From an uncultured Thermoanaerobaculia bacterium (GTDB taxonomy: Bacteria; Acidobacteriota; Thermoanaerobaculia; Multivoradales; Multivoraceae), in the NCBI GenBank assembly GCA_951812325.1, contig OX638294.1:4068859-4132858 (forward strand): a stretch of 64,000 nt of DNA. Reading direction: 5' to 3'. Positions 54,383 through 63,503 of the stretch are shown piece after piece. The notes beneath the pieces are model-generated. The model was not told where the DNA came from and made no database searches. It saw nothing but the letters and a program-made list of their open reading frames with translations. The first letter of the stretch is position 1. Every line of letters begins with the position of its first letter. A program made the position numbers and the translations under genes.

Positions 54383-57300
54383 TCAGGCCGGCTCATCATG
54401 CTCAAACATCAGCCGAAGAAAGTGCTCTTCAAGGAGGTGCGCCGTCCACGTCGCCTCCGCCGGCCGAACGTTCTGCAGGTTGTGGTCTCCGTTGGCGTAC
54501 ACGACATCGAGCCCGCTGGCAGAGCCGCCAGATGTCACAGCCCAGTCCTGGGCCTTGAACCACTCGTTGAGAACGAGGTTGTCCTGCTCGACGCCTTCAA
54601 CCGTGTCGCCGCCCGGCCGCTTGCGCCAGATCACCAGCGCCCTCCGGTCGTCCGGCAGCAGACCCTCAACCGCGCGAAACCACCATCCGCCGCTCGGCGT
54701 CTCCCGGAGCGAGCTACTGAGCCTCAGCCGGCCTTCGCTGTCAAGCTCGAAGTCGGCATCGACCTGCCGGGGCGCCCAGAGCCGGGACACCCGGAGCCCG
54801 AGAAGCCAGTTGAACGTCTCAACCAGGTCCACCGACGTTTCCCGGGTCTCGTCCGACCCGGGCCGCTTGACCTTGAGCGCGTACGCCGTCGGATCGTTGA
54901 ACCGTTCCACGTCGAGCAGCGAGGTGGCCCGCCCGACGTCGATATCGAGCAGGTAGCGAAAAAGGTACCGTTCTCGCTGCGCGAACGATCTGTTTGCATC
55001 TCCAGAAATTTCGGGGGGGGGGGGGGGGGGGGGGGGGGGTCGCGTTTCGCTCCGGCCGCGGCCCTCGAAACATGAATATTGTTCAGCGTGTCCTCGTACG
55101 ACTCGAGGCGAATCACCTTCATAACCTGGGGCGAGCGTTCAGCCTCCTCAACCGTCGCCTGCCGAACCGATCTGCCGCCCTTCCACTCCGGGGAGTACGT
55201 GACCTTCTTAAGACGCGGAACAAGCACCGTGTCGAAGTGCTCGCCCATCTCAACAAGAATGAACCTGCGATCGCCGCCGTCCTCTCGGTTCAGGTCGATG
55301 ACTGCGTGGCCGGTGGTCCCGGAGCCGGCAAAGTAGTCGAGAATGGTGTCGGAGTCTCCTTGGCACGCCGCCCGCAAAAGACGACCATAGAAACGGGCTG
55401 AATGCGAGTACGGGAAATCTCGCAAGCCAAGACGTCTGAGATCCGTACGGCCGCGTGTGGCGTCCTGCAAGATCGAAGGCAGTTGTCTCCTGGTTTCCTT
55501 AGAAAGGTACATGATCTGTCGTGGTTGAGTCTTCTCGTCCTTGCCGAACTGAATCTCGCCGGCACGTAGCATTCCGGCGAGCGTGGACGGAGTCCGTGAA
55601 AAACCGTTGGGAGGCACTTGACAGGGTCTACCCGTCGTAGGGTGGATGAGCGGAACAAAGAACTTGGGGTCAGATCGCGGCTCCGGAGCTCGCAGGCTGA
55701 CGCTCTGAAAGATACGTCCCGTTTCGTCGATGTGCCTGTATGCCTTCTCGCCACCGGTCAGGCGGGGGTTACTCCGCAGCCATGACCGGTACTTCGCCCT
55801 GACCGTATCAGTCACCTTCCCGGCTTCGCGAACGAGATGTGCAGCCTTTTCAGCCATCGCTCGCTGAGACACGTTGGGAAGTTGCACAGGCACAGTACTC
55901 CACGATCGCCAGATCACGTACTCATGCTGAGTGGCGATGCCACCGCCTCCTGTCATGGGATTCCTCTTGTCCCAGACAAGCGTGCTCGCGTGACCGAGAG
56001 ACAAGCTGTCGCAGAGAAGATGTAGCCGTTCGTACTCGTTCTCGTCGATGTGACAGAGAAATCTAGCTTCCGGCGACAGGAATGAGCGTACAAGTGCAAG
56101 TCTCTCAGCCATCATTGTTAGCCAAGTCGAGTGGCGGTAGTCGTTCTTGTAAAGGAAACCGCTTGTGGCAGTGTTGTACGGCGGGTCAAGGTGTACGCAG
56201 TCAAGGCGGCTAGAAAAGCGGCGAAAGAGCGTCCTGAGAGCTTGGGAGTTCTCGGCGTGGATGAGAAGGTGACGGCGCGGACCAGCCGGCGGATTGCCCA
56301 AGGCTTCACGCAGTCGTGAAGCAAAGTTGCTGTCGGTGTGCCGCGTGTCGACCATCAACGTCGGCTGCGACCGCAGGAACTCCACGGTCAGCGGCTCGGT
56401 GTAGCCGGGAGAGGATAGATCGCGCTCGATGGCGTCGATCCCGCAGAGGTCGACCCATTCCCGCCGCTGCGCGTCGTTCGCAGCAATCTCCGGCAGGAAC
56501 TCGTCCGGGATGCAGCCGAGGCGGATGCAGTACGAGGTTTCGACGACGAACTTCTTCTTGAGCCAGAGGCGCTTCTGGAAGTTCTCCAGGGAGGCGAGGA
56601 AGTCGATGACGGGCAGGGCGGAGCGGCGGATGGCGCGGATGCGGGAGAGGTACTGCTCGGCCCGCGCGGCGTTCTGGTTCTCGACGTCGTCGAGGCGCAT
56701 GACCTCGTTCTTGATGTAGAAGTCGAGTTCGCGCCTGAGGAAGCCGCCGAGGTCCTTGTGGATGAAGTAGTCGAAGGTGTTGCGGCCGGTGTAGCGCTCG
56801 AGGTGGACCCGGAGGCGGGACTTGTCGCTCGGTTCGCCGCTCGGTTTGACGTGCTCTTGCTCGAGGGCGGCGAGCCAACGGCGAAAGCTGGTCCGGGACA
56901 CTGCGAGTGCGGCGAGACGGGACTCGGCGTCATCGAGAAGGGGCTTCTGCTTGGGGGCCTTTGTCTTGCCCTTCCGTAGGTCTGCGGGCCAATCGGCCAA
57001 CGTGGCGGGCCGATACTCAAAGCGCAGGACGAGTTCGCTGGCGCCGCTCTCGCCGGCCTCCTCGAACGCGAAGTCGCCATCCGCCAGCACGAACAGGCGG
57101 GCCCTCCCCGCGGCCGGCTTCACGTTGTCGTGCTCGCCTTCGGCCGCATCGACCAGCCGGAAGTGGACGCGCATCGGGTCGTCGGAGTCGCCGGGGCGCA
57201 GCCTGAAGCTGTAGTTCCTCAAGTACTCGTCTGACTTGATGTAGTACTGGTCGGCATTGGCCCAATGCAGCTTGACTTCCTCGCCTTGGTAGGGGAGCGC

Positions 57301-57714
57301 ATAGACGCCGTCCTTGTAGACGCGCTGGCTGATGAAGTCGCCGTCCTTGTAGTAGCGACGGAAGAACCGGTAGAGGTGGTCGTAGACGTCCGTTTCGATG
57401 GCGTGAAGGTCGTCCGCTTCGTCGAGCCTGGCTCGGAGCTTGCGGACCGTCTCGGCGGCTTCGGGCGCGACGCCGAGCGCCTTTGCCTGTTGCTCCGCCT
57501 CCCGGAGTTCCTGCTTCGTCCGGTCGCGGTCCGCCGAGCCGTACTCGCGCAGGGCCTCTCGTACCTTCGTCTTGAGGTCCTCTTCAAGGAACCGCGTCAC
57601 CTCCGCGCTCCGGGCGTGCATGATCCGGTAGAACCCGAAGTCGAGTTCCGGCTTGTCGAGTTGGAAGAGCTCCTTGAGGAGCTTGACGAGCTTGTCGAAG
57701 CGGGAGGTCATCAT
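54383..57714 (-). CDS. mod: Type III DNA methyltransferase, Mod subunit, disrupted by a 27-base homopolymer
   Basis: N6-adenine methyltransferase and specificity subunit of the Type III system, about 1110 residues if the two frames are joined. The first frame, from ATG 57714, has a long N-terminal region, then [22 protein letters not shown] (motif IV DPPY), a target-recognition region, and [33 protein letters not shown] (SAM-binding motif I), ending in [18 protein letters not shown]. Then 27 C on the coding strand (55039-55013) encode nine prolines and shift the frame; this frame stops at 54724. The true C-terminal domain ([27 protein letters not shown]...[15 protein letters not shown]... to DEPA) is in another frame and ends at 54383. 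A tract of 25 or 28 would join them. The predicted product in the present state is about 996 residues, with catalytic motifs but a foreign C terminus. The tail is typical of Type III Mod, so a real frame change is certain. Confidence 0.88.
55013..55039. repeat. Homopolymer tract of 27 G (27 C on coding strand) inside mod
   Basis: An uninterrupted run of 27 G. Flanking bases are the end of the first mod frame (after [12 protein letters not shown]) and the start of the C-terminal frame ([10 protein letters not shown]). It is far longer than any other homopolymer in the window and is a classical slippage substrate. Exact length is hard to call for short reads. Confidence 0.9.
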
Positions 57715-57755
57715 GGCGCTGCTTGCTGGTCGGAGTGCGCGGAGGGCTGATGCGC

Positions 57756-58532
57756 TCAGCCGAGGAGGGCCTTGTTGATGAACGTTTCGATTCGTTCGCG
57801 GTTGGCGCCCAGATTCGAGTACTGTCTGTCGCAGACATCGGTGAAGCGAGCCAGAACCTTGCGGCCGATCTTCTCCTGATCCTCGAACACGCCGAGAGTA
57901 CGGAACTGCGCTCCCCGCTTCTCGAAGTGGTGGATGGCGATCGTGGCGGCGTTCGTCCGATTGTCGTTCGTCAGCCCGTAGATGAACAGCGACTCGTCGA
58001 TTCCGTTCACGCGGCAATCGACGGCGTAGTTTCCTTGGGGATCCGCCTCGGGATCGCGCCAGTCGAAGACTCTTCGCTCGGCCGGTATGCACTCCTTCAG
58101 GAATCCTCGCAAGTCGTCCTTGAAGGTGGTGAGCACGCGCTCGCGAGACAGGTAGTTCACGTCGAAGACGCGGAGAATCGCCTGGACGAAGGAGAAGAGT
58201 GCATCTCCGAAGCGCTCGTCGGGCACAGGCATGACGAGCTCTCCGTCGTGATCCTCGACTCCAAACATGTCCAGCGCGTTCGAGATCAGTTTCTGGCGCG
58301 TACCGCGATGAAGGTCGGCCGTGTCGCTGTCGTATGACAGGCGCATGAACGTGTGGGCCTCGTCGGTCAGTTGCCACCCGGAGCCCTGTTGCTTCAGCAC
58401 GATGACGAGGCCGTCCCCGTCGTCGAACTCGAAGGGCGTGACGACGCGGTACCGGTTGATGCCCTCCGGCATGACGTCGATCTGGCGGCAGACCTTCCGC
58501 CGGAACTCGTCGCCGATCCGTTCGCCGTTCAT
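57756..58532 (-). CDS. DUF1828-family protein
   Basis: Protein of 258 residues. The N-terminal half carries a DUF1828-like pattern: [52 protein letters not shown]. The C-terminal half ([96 protein letters not shown]) fits DUF1829-type sequence with an internal VDCRVNG strand. The ATG overlaps the previous gene's stop by four bases (ATGA), so both are translationally coupled, and the mod gene starts 42 bases further downstream. DUF1828 proteins are often next to mobile or defence genes but have no proven function. Here it is embedded in the restriction operon. Confidence 0.8.
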   Translation of the reverse strand: MNGERIGDEFRRKVCRQIDVMPEGINRYRVVTPFEFDDGDGLVIVLKQQGSGWQLTDEAHTFMRLSYDSDTADLHRGTRQKLISNALDMFGVEDHDGELVMPVPDERFGDALFSFVQAILRVFDVNYLSRERVLTTFKDDLRGFLKECIPAERRVFDWRDPEADPQGNYAVDCRVNGIDESLFIYGLTNDNRTNAATIAIHHFEKRGAQFRTLGVFEDQEKIGRKVLARFTDVCDRQYSNLGANRERIETFINKALLG

Positions 58533-59020
58533 GGTCGCTCCTCCGGGAAGAGCCTGGCCTGGAAGTTGAGGCGCGGGGCAATTGCCAGCTTGGCCTCCGC
58601 TATCAGGCAGCGCAGGGCGCCCTCGTAGTCTCCGTAGGTCGTCGCGGCTTCCGCGTACGCGTCCTCGCGACGGCCCGAGCGTTGGTAGCGTTCCGTGGCG
58701 GTGTGGATGTGGAAGCCGGTGACGGTCGTTCCCTCGATTCGGTTCCGGTGGATGTGGCTCCTGCCGTTGTACCGTCGAAGCCGAAACCAGCGGTTCGATC
58801 CGGGCACGCGAACGGCCAGGATGACCGAGAAGTCCAGGGCGTTGGCGCGACTTCGCCGGAGTACCACCCTGAACTCGTTGCCGTCGTCGCCACAAGACAG
58901 AGCGGTCGCACGGGCGTGCATCCCCGTGTCGCGCAGGCGGGGCAGGTCGGTGCGGTCGCCGACCGGCGCCTTCGGAGTGTGGATGAGGTCGTCAATCTCC
59001 TCATCAGTGTACGTCACCAC
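58529..59020 (-). CDS. Conserved protein coupled to DUF1828 gene, DUF6978-like
   Basis: Protein of 163 residues (start GTG at 59020; a second GTG at 59017 follows). Sequence blocks look strongly conserved: [95 protein letters not shown] and [23 protein letters not shown]. From memory these resemble the DUF6978 family, which I believe often neighbours DUF1828; this needs checking. The gene overlaps DUF1828 by four bases. The His-rich segment (HIHRNRIEG...[10 protein letters not shown]) suggests a metal or catalytic site, as in a small nuclease or toxin. The pair could be a toxin-antitoxin-like or anti-phage module inserted in front of the Type III system. Confidence 0.7.
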   Translation of the reverse strand: MVTYTDEEIDDLIHTPKAPVGDRTDLPRLRDTGMHARATALSCGDDGNEFRVVLRRSRANALDFSVILAVRVPGSNRWFRLRRYNGRSHIHRNRIEGTTVTGFHIHTATERYQRSGRREDAYAEAATTYGDYEGALRCLIAEAKLAIAPRLNFQARLFPEERP

Positions 59021-59048
59021 TCTAGTACGTCCCAACCACCGACGCGCG

Positions 59049-59094
59049 CCGGAGCGCAGCGATCCAGCATCTTCCAGACGCGATTGATTCGAAC
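59049..59094 (-). pseudogene. Truncated remnant with MLDRCAP motif
   Basis: Read on the minus strand, the sequence encodes RINRVWKMLDRCAP and is then interrupted. It corresponds to YAWKAIWRMLDHCAPG of the broken small gene at 44230-44334 and occupies the same place, just downstream of the paralogous 59130 gene. Only 14-15 residues remain. Confidence 0.4.
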
Positions 59095-59129
59095 GGCGCC
59101 CCTGGTGCTCAGGCCCTGCTCCTCGGCAC

Positions 59130-59603
59130 TCAGGCCGCCAGTGCCGCCGGCGCCTGGACCTGCGGAGCGGGGTTCGCCGCTGGCGTCGCTTCGTCGAGAA
59201 GCTCCACTTCGATGCCGAGTTCGGGATCGCGCCGCTCGACGCGCAGGCCGAGTTCCGCGCCGATCTCGCCGCGCCGGGCCCGGGCTCGGGCGTCGTTCCA
59301 TCGCGCCTCGGTGCGGCTTCCGGCGGTGGCGAACAGCTCCTGCGCCTGGCGACGGAAGTCGTCGAACGCGCATTGTTCGGCGGCAATATCGACCAGCACG
59401 AGCCGGAGGTCCTCGACGAGCTTGACGTAGGCTTCGTTCAGCGTCGGGGCGTGCACCGCTGCGCCGCCCGGGTTGACGCCGTACAACTCGAAGTCGGCTT
59501 CGGTCCTCGCCGCGAGGAGCCGACCGCGAACGCGGACGAGGGCGACGTAGCCTTCGCCGAAGACCGGCCCGCCGGTTTCGAAGAACAGGGCGTACTCCGT
59601 CAT
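59130..59603 (-). CDS. Conserved hypothetical protein, paralogue of the gene at 44360-44839
   Basis: Protein of 157 residues starting MTEYALFFETGGPVFGEGYVALVRVRGRLLAARTEADFELYGVNPGG, then ACIPTLNEAYVKLVEDLRLVLVDIAAEQCAFDDFRRQAQELFATAGSRTEARWNDARARARRGEIGAELGLRVERRDPELGIEVELLDE-like sequence. It matches the 44360 gene over its whole length, including the ERxxPxLGIEVxL tail. ATG is preceded by the strong site AAGAAGGAG seven bases upstream, and a TATACT box lies at 59697-59692. It lies directly upstream of the DUF1828 pair on the same strand, separated by 109 bases that include a broken small gene. Function unknown. Confidence 0.68.
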   Translation of the reverse strand: MTEYALFFETGGPVFGEGYVALVRVRGRLLAARTEADFELYGVNPGGAAVHAPTLNEAYVKLVEDLRLVLVDIAAEQCAFDDFRRQAQELFATAGSRTEARWNDARARARRGEIGAELGLRVERRDPELGIEVELLDEATPAANPAPQVQAPAALAA

Positions 59604-59897
59604 GTGTTGGCTCCTTCTTGCAGCGCGACAGGCCGCACTGTCGCGTGGCTGGGTTGCCGGGATCGCCCGCGATGCGGCAGACGGGAAGCAGAGTATACGC
59701 CTGCCCCCGGACCGTGATGCGCGCGGCCCTCAACGCCGACTCGGCCCGCGCCGGACAGCTCGTCTCCTTCTCGGATTGACGCCCCAGCGTCACGCCGGGA
59801 GGTAGGCGCCGCCCGTGGTCCCTGGAGCGCCGTTGGCTGCCATTGGTGGCGAAGTCGTCGGAATCCGTGAGCAATGTGCTGGTGGCCGGACGGGCTA

Positions 59898-59926
59898 TTT
59901 ACCTGTCGGGTAAACTCGTGTACTGT
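59898..59926 (+). promoter_or_regulatory. HigB/HigA promoter and operator
   Basis: TTTACC (59898-59903), a 17-base spacer and TACTGT (59921-59926) form a promoter. The perfect inverted repeat TTTACC-TGTCG-GGTAAA (59898-59914) covers the -35 box. The -10 box ends 9 bases before the toxin ATG at 59936, so the mRNA is almost leaderless. The rest of 59604-59897 shows no gene apart from the promoter of the divergent gene. Confidence 0.65.
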
Positions 59927-59935
59927 GCCTCGTTC

Positions 59936-60265
59936 ATGGAGATCGCCTTCCGCACGGGGAAGATCAAGCGGCTCTGTGAGCGCAGAGCCGAGGCTCAGCG
60001 GAGGCTTGGGAAGGCGAGCGCAAAGAAACTGGGGGCACGGTTGAGCGATCTTGAAGCGGCCGCGTCGGTGGCGGACCTGGTGGCGGGGCGTCCTCATCCG
60101 CTGTCAGGAGACTGGCGGGGACAGTTCGCCCTCGATCTGGCCGGGGGCAGGCGCCTGGTGTTCAGCCCGGATCTCGAACCGGCGCCTGTCGACGCAGACG
60201 GGGCGGTCCAGTGGGCTCGCGTTACGCGCGTGTGCATCGAGTTCATCGGGGACTACCATGACTAG
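59936..60265 (+). CDS. higB: HigB-like toxin
   Basis: Putative RelE-fold mRNA endonuclease toxin of a HigBA pair, 109 residues. The pattern MEIAFRTGKIKRLCERRAEAQRRLGKASAKKLGARLSDLEAAASVADLVAGRPHPLSGDWRGQFALDLAGGRRLVFSPDLEP fits HigB/killer proteins (helices, then GDRxGQFxLDLxxxxRLVF strands), with VCIEFIGDYHD at the C terminus. It precedes its antitoxin, as usual for higBA. The stop overlaps the antitoxin start region by eight bases, so translation is coupled. The ATG is placed at MEIAFRT because it follows the promoter; an upstream in-frame start would lie before the promoter. Confidence 0.85.
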   Translation: MEIAFRTGKIKRLCERRAEAQRRLGKASAKKLGARLSDLEAAASVADLVAGRPHPLSGDWRGQFALDLAGGRRLVFSPDLEPAPVDADGAVQWARVTRVCIEFIGDYHD

Positions 60266-61382
60266 AGAAGGAGCAGAAGTGGGGGGCTATGCACCAGACT
60301 GGGTTTCACCACCCGGTGACACGATCCTTGACTTGGTCGAGGAGCGCGGTTGGACCCAGGCGGACCTGGCGGATCGGCTGGGCTACAGCCGGAAACATGT
60401 GAACCAGCTCGTCAGGGGCAAGGCCTCGCTGTCCGATGACGCTGCACTGCGTCTGCACCGTGTCCTGGGCGGCAGCGTGGGCTTCTGGTTGACTCGTGAA
60501 GCGCGCTACCGAGAGCGCCTGGCGGCGAGTCGAGAGGTTCGCGTGTACGAAGGATGGGGCGACTGGCTGGAGGAGCTGCCTGTGGCGGCCATGATGAAGG
60601 CTGGGGCGATCGCCAAGCGGCGCATGGTCGTGTCCGCCAAGGCCCATGTGGTCGGCGAGTGTCTTGCCTTTTTCGGCGTCGCTTCACCGGAACAGTGGAG
60701 AACGCGCTGCGTGGGAACGCAGGGCGCCTTCAGGCGGGGGACTGCGAGGGATGGCGATCGGGCGTCAATCGCCGCCTGGTTGCGCCTGGGCGAACTTCAA
60801 GCCGAGCGACTTCGTCTCCCGGCGTATGACCGCGAACGCTTCACCCAGGCCTTGACGGAGATCAGGGGACTGACCGTCGAGCCGCCCGCTGTGTTCGAGC
60901 CGCGGATGCGTGGGCTGCTGCACGCTGCCGGTGTCTCCTTCGTTCTCGTGCCGGCGATTCCCAAGGCTGGCGTGAGCGGCGTTGCCCGGTGGTTGAACCG
61001 GAACCCTCTGATTCAGCTATCGCTCTTCGGCAAGACGAACGACCGGTTCTGGTTCTCGTTCTTCCACGAGGCCGCCCACATCCTCCTGCATGCCGATGAT
61101 CGCAAATCGGTATGGCTGGACGACGCCGGAAACCGTCCGGGTGCGGAAGAAGCGGAAACGGAGGCAGACCGGTGGGCGGCGGACTGCCTGATCCCGCCGT
61201 CTCACGCCGTCGAACTGCAGCGGCTTCGGGATCAACGAGCGGTCCGTGGGTTCGCTGATCGGGTTGGCGTCCACCCCGGGGTCGTGGTGGGGCGGTTGCA
61301 GCATGAGCGACTGCTTGCGTTTGGCCAGATGAACGGGCTCAAGGCGAGATTCGAGTTCGGCGAGGAATCGACGCCAGCTTGA
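60258..61382 (+). CDS. higA: HigA-type antitoxin fused to ImmA/IrrE metallopeptidase domain
   Basis: Fusion protein of 374 residues. The N-terminal part is a helix-turn-helix of HigA type (GDTILDLVEERGWTQADLADRLGYSRKHVNQLVRGKASLSDDAALRLHRVLGGSVGFWL, residues about 20-75). The C-terminal part is an ImmA/IrrE-type zinc peptidase with FFHEAAHILLH (His270-Glu271 and His274) and the distal EAETEADRWAADCLIPP. ImmA/IrrE proteins cleave repressors in SOS-like or mobile-element control. Here it is fused to the antitoxin and may process the HigA part or another regulator, releasing HigB. The start overlaps higB by eight bases. The ATGACTAG arrangement fixes the start. Confidence 0.9.
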   Translation: MTREGAEVGGYAPDWVSPPGDTILDLVEERGWTQADLADRLGYSRKHVNQLVRGKASLSDDAALRLHRVLGGSVGFWLTREARYRERLAASREVRVYEGWGDWLEELPVAAMMKAGAIAKRRMVVSAKAHVVGECLAFFGVASPEQWRTRCVGTQGAFRRGTARDGDRASIAAWLRLGELQAERLRLPAYDRERFTQALTEIRGLTVEPPAVFEPRMRGLLHAAGVSFVLVPAIPKAGVSGVARWLNRNPLIQLSLFGKTNDRFWFSFFHEAAHILLHADDRKSVWLDDAGNRPGAEEAETEADRWAADCLIPPSHAVELQRLRDQRAVRGFADRVGVHPGVVVGRLQHERLLAFGQMNGLKARFEFGEESTPA

Positions 61383-61392
61383 GTTGGGTCGG

Positions 61393-62559
61393 CTACGCCG
61401 CACTCCGATACCGCCACAGCCCGGTCGCGGTCATGCTGTAGACGAACAGCAGGACGGACGCCGCCATGCCCGGGACCAAGCCTGCGAGCGGTCCGTACTC
61501 CGCGACGATCTTGCCCAGGATGACGGCGCCGATCAACGGCGCGCCGAGCAGGCCGAGGCCGAAGACGGACATGACGCGGCCGCGGGTCTGCGGTTCGGCG
61601 GCTTCCTGGACGATGGCGCGGGCCAGGGTGGTCGTGACGCCCATGTTGAAACCCCAGGCGATCACGGCGGTGACGACCAGCCACCAGGCCGGTTCGATCC
61701 AGATCAGGAACAGGACGACGACTCGGGAGAGCTGGAAGAGGATGAACCAGCGCCCGGGCCGTGCCAGCGGCATGAAGCGGAACATGATCAGGTTCGAGAC
61801 GCCCGCGCCGGCGAAGAAGACGATCATCAGCCAGGACAGGAGTGCCGTGTCGCCGTCGTACACCTGGAACACGATGAAGGGAAACGCGGTCAGAAAGCCG
61901 CCGGCGTTGAAGATGGCGGAGACGAAGTTCACGATCATCCCGTCGAAGACCGCTCGCTGGCGATGGGAGGCGCGGAAGCCCTCAAGAATGCGGCGCCAGG
62001 CGGGTTGGCCGGGTTCGGCATCGTGCGCCGCGTGCGATCCGATCCGGCGGATCCACAGGGCGGCGGCAGCGAGACACAGGCTCTGCGCCAGCAGAACCGG
62101 GCGCAGACCGGTCCGGTCGAGCTGACCAGCCGCGGCGAGACCGACGATGTAGGTGAACATGTTGATCGCTGTCGCTGCGGTCACGGCCCGCTGCAGCTGT
62201 CGTCCCGCGATCCGGCTCAGTACGGCCTGCTGGGCCGGTCCCGAGAACGACATGGCGGCGCTGACGCCCAGGCCCCAGGCGGTGACCGTCCAGACGTTGA
62301 ACTCGCCGAGCTCGAGCGCCAGCACGAGACCGAGGGGGACGATCGCCGCGGCGCCGAAGACGCGGGTCAGCACGGCGCGGGCGTCCGTGCGGTCGGCGCT
62401 GGCGCCGCCCCAGAGCATGATGATGACGCCGGGAAGGCCGACCGCCGCCTGCAGCGGCCCCACACGGTCGGCGGAAAGGGCGAGGACGCCGATCAGCAGC
62501 GCGGGGAGCAGGAGCTGCTGCATGGCGAAGCCGGAACTGGAGCAGGCCAGCGACCCCAT
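61393..62559 (-). CDS. Major facilitator superfamily transporter
   Basis: Integral membrane transporter of 388 residues with about 12 membrane segments. Visible MFS features: the FAMQQLLLPALLIGV first helix, LWGGASADRTDARAVLTRVFG (loop 2-3 pattern), GMSAAMSFSGPAQQAVLSRIAGRQLQRAVTAATAINMFTYIVG in the first half, and WGFNMGVTTTLARAIVQEAAEPQTRGRVMSVFGLGLLGAPLIGAVILG in the second half. The family includes enterobactin exporters and drug efflux pumps, so export is likely, but the substrate is unknown. The ATG at 62559 is preferred; no upstream ATG or GTG follows the last stop in frame that would give a better start. Divergent from the isoaspartate-methyltransferase gene, 58 bases away. Its stop lies 10 bases beyond the higA stop. 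Confidence 0.86.
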   Translation of the reverse strand: MGSLACSSSGFAMQQLLLPALLIGVLALSADRVGPLQAAVGLPGVIIMLWGGASADRTDARAVLTRVFGAAAIVPLGLVLALELGEFNVWTVTAWGLGVSAAMSFSGPAQQAVLSRIAGRQLQRAVTAATAINMFTYIVGLAAAGQLDRTGLRPVLLAQSLCLAAAALWIRRIGSHAAHDAEPGQPAWRRILEGFRASHRQRAVFDGMIVNFVSAIFNAGGFLTAFPFIVFQVYDGDTALLSWLMIVFFAGAGVSNLIMFRFMPLARPGRWFILFQLSRVVVLFLIWIEPAWWLVVTAVIAWGFNMGVTTTLARAIVQEAAEPQTRGRVMSVFGLGLLGAPLIGAVILGKIVAEYGPLAGLVPGMAASVLLFVYSMTATGLWRYRSAA

Positions 62560-62617
62560 GTACGCTGGGAGCCCCGGGCGCCGCGATGAGCGGCCGCCCG
62601 AAGTGGCGGGAGAGACG

Positions 62618-63496
62618 ATGACGCGGACCTCGCTTGCGGAGAATTGGCTTCTGAACGTGCGAAGGCTACACGCGCGTCTCGGGCGCGGTTCGGTTCGGGC
62701 TCGGCCGGGGCTTGCGCGGAAGGGCGCCGGAGACGGTCCGGGCGCGGATCGACGAGGACGGGTTCCGGGCTGGCGGCTTGGCCTCGCGGCGGCCGCGGCC
62801 GCCGTCGCGGGCGCCGCGGGTTGCACGGTCTCGGCCCAGGAGCCGGTCGACTTCACGGAGCTTCGGCGGCGCATGGTGCGCGACACGGTTTCCGAGCCCC
62901 GCGATGGTCGGCCGCCGGTGCTCGACGTCCGCGTGATCGATGCGATGGGCAAGGTGGAGCGCCACCTGTTCGTACCGGAGGAGATCCGCGAGTGGGCGTA
63001 TCGGGACTCGCCGCTCGGGATCGGCTGGCGGCAGACGATTTCCCAGCCCTACATCGTGGCGCTGATGACCGAACTCGCGGCGCCGTCCCCGGAGGACAGG
63101 GTGCTCGAGATCGGCACCGGCTCGGGCTACCAGGCCGCCGTGCTTGCCGAGATCGTCGATCACGTCTACACGATCGAAATCGTCGAGCCCCTCGGTCTGC
63201 AGGCGGCGGTCGCGCTCGATGCGGCCGGATACGGGAACGTGACGACCCGGATCGGCGACGGCTACGTCGGTTGGCCCGAGCAGGCGCCGTTCGACGCAAT
63301 CGTGGTCACCGCCGCGCCGGATCACGTGCCCGAGCCGCTGATCGACCAGTTGGCGACGGGAGGTCGGTTGGTGCTGCCGGTGGGCCCGGTGGGCGGCCGT
63401 CAGGAGCTCCAGGTGCTGGAGAAACAGGCCGACGGCGAGGTGGAGCGGACCCGGGTGATTCCGGTGCGGTTCGTGCCGCTGACACGGAATCGCTAG
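62618..63496 (+). CDS. pcm: Exported protein-L-isoaspartate O-methyltransferase
   Basis: SAM-dependent enzyme that repairs isoaspartyl residues in aged proteins, 292 residues. The PCMT core is complete: RHLFVPEEIREWAYRDSPLGIGWRQTISQPYIVALMTELA, RVLEIGTGSGYQAAVLAEIVDHVYTIEIVEPLG (SAM motif) and FDAIVVTAAPDHVPEPLIDQLATGGRLVLPVG. An N-terminal extension of about 70 residues includes WRLGLAAAAAAVAGAAGC, which could be a signal or lipobox (AAGC); the preceding 45 residues are Arg-rich, so the true start may be later, but no better start codon is obvious. A periplasmic or membrane-anchored PCMT is plausible. A frameshifted remnant of a relative lies at 50785-51005. Divergent from the MFS gene. Confidence 0.9.
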   Translation: MTRTSLAENWLLNVRRLHARLGRGSVRARPGLARKGAGDGPGADRRGRVPGWRLGLAAAAAAVAGAAGCTVSAQEPVDFTELRRRMVRDTVSEPRDGRPPVLDVRVIDAMGKVERHLFVPEEIREWAYRDSPLGIGWRQTISQPYIVALMTELAAPSPEDRVLEIGTGSGYQAAVLAEIVDHVYTIEIVEPLGLQAAVALDAAGYGNVTTRIGDGYVGWPEQAPFDAIVVTAAPDHVPEPLIDQLATGGRLVLPVGPVGGRQELQVLEKQADGEVERTRVIPVRFVPLTRNR

Positions 63497-63503
63497 CGGC
63501 CCG

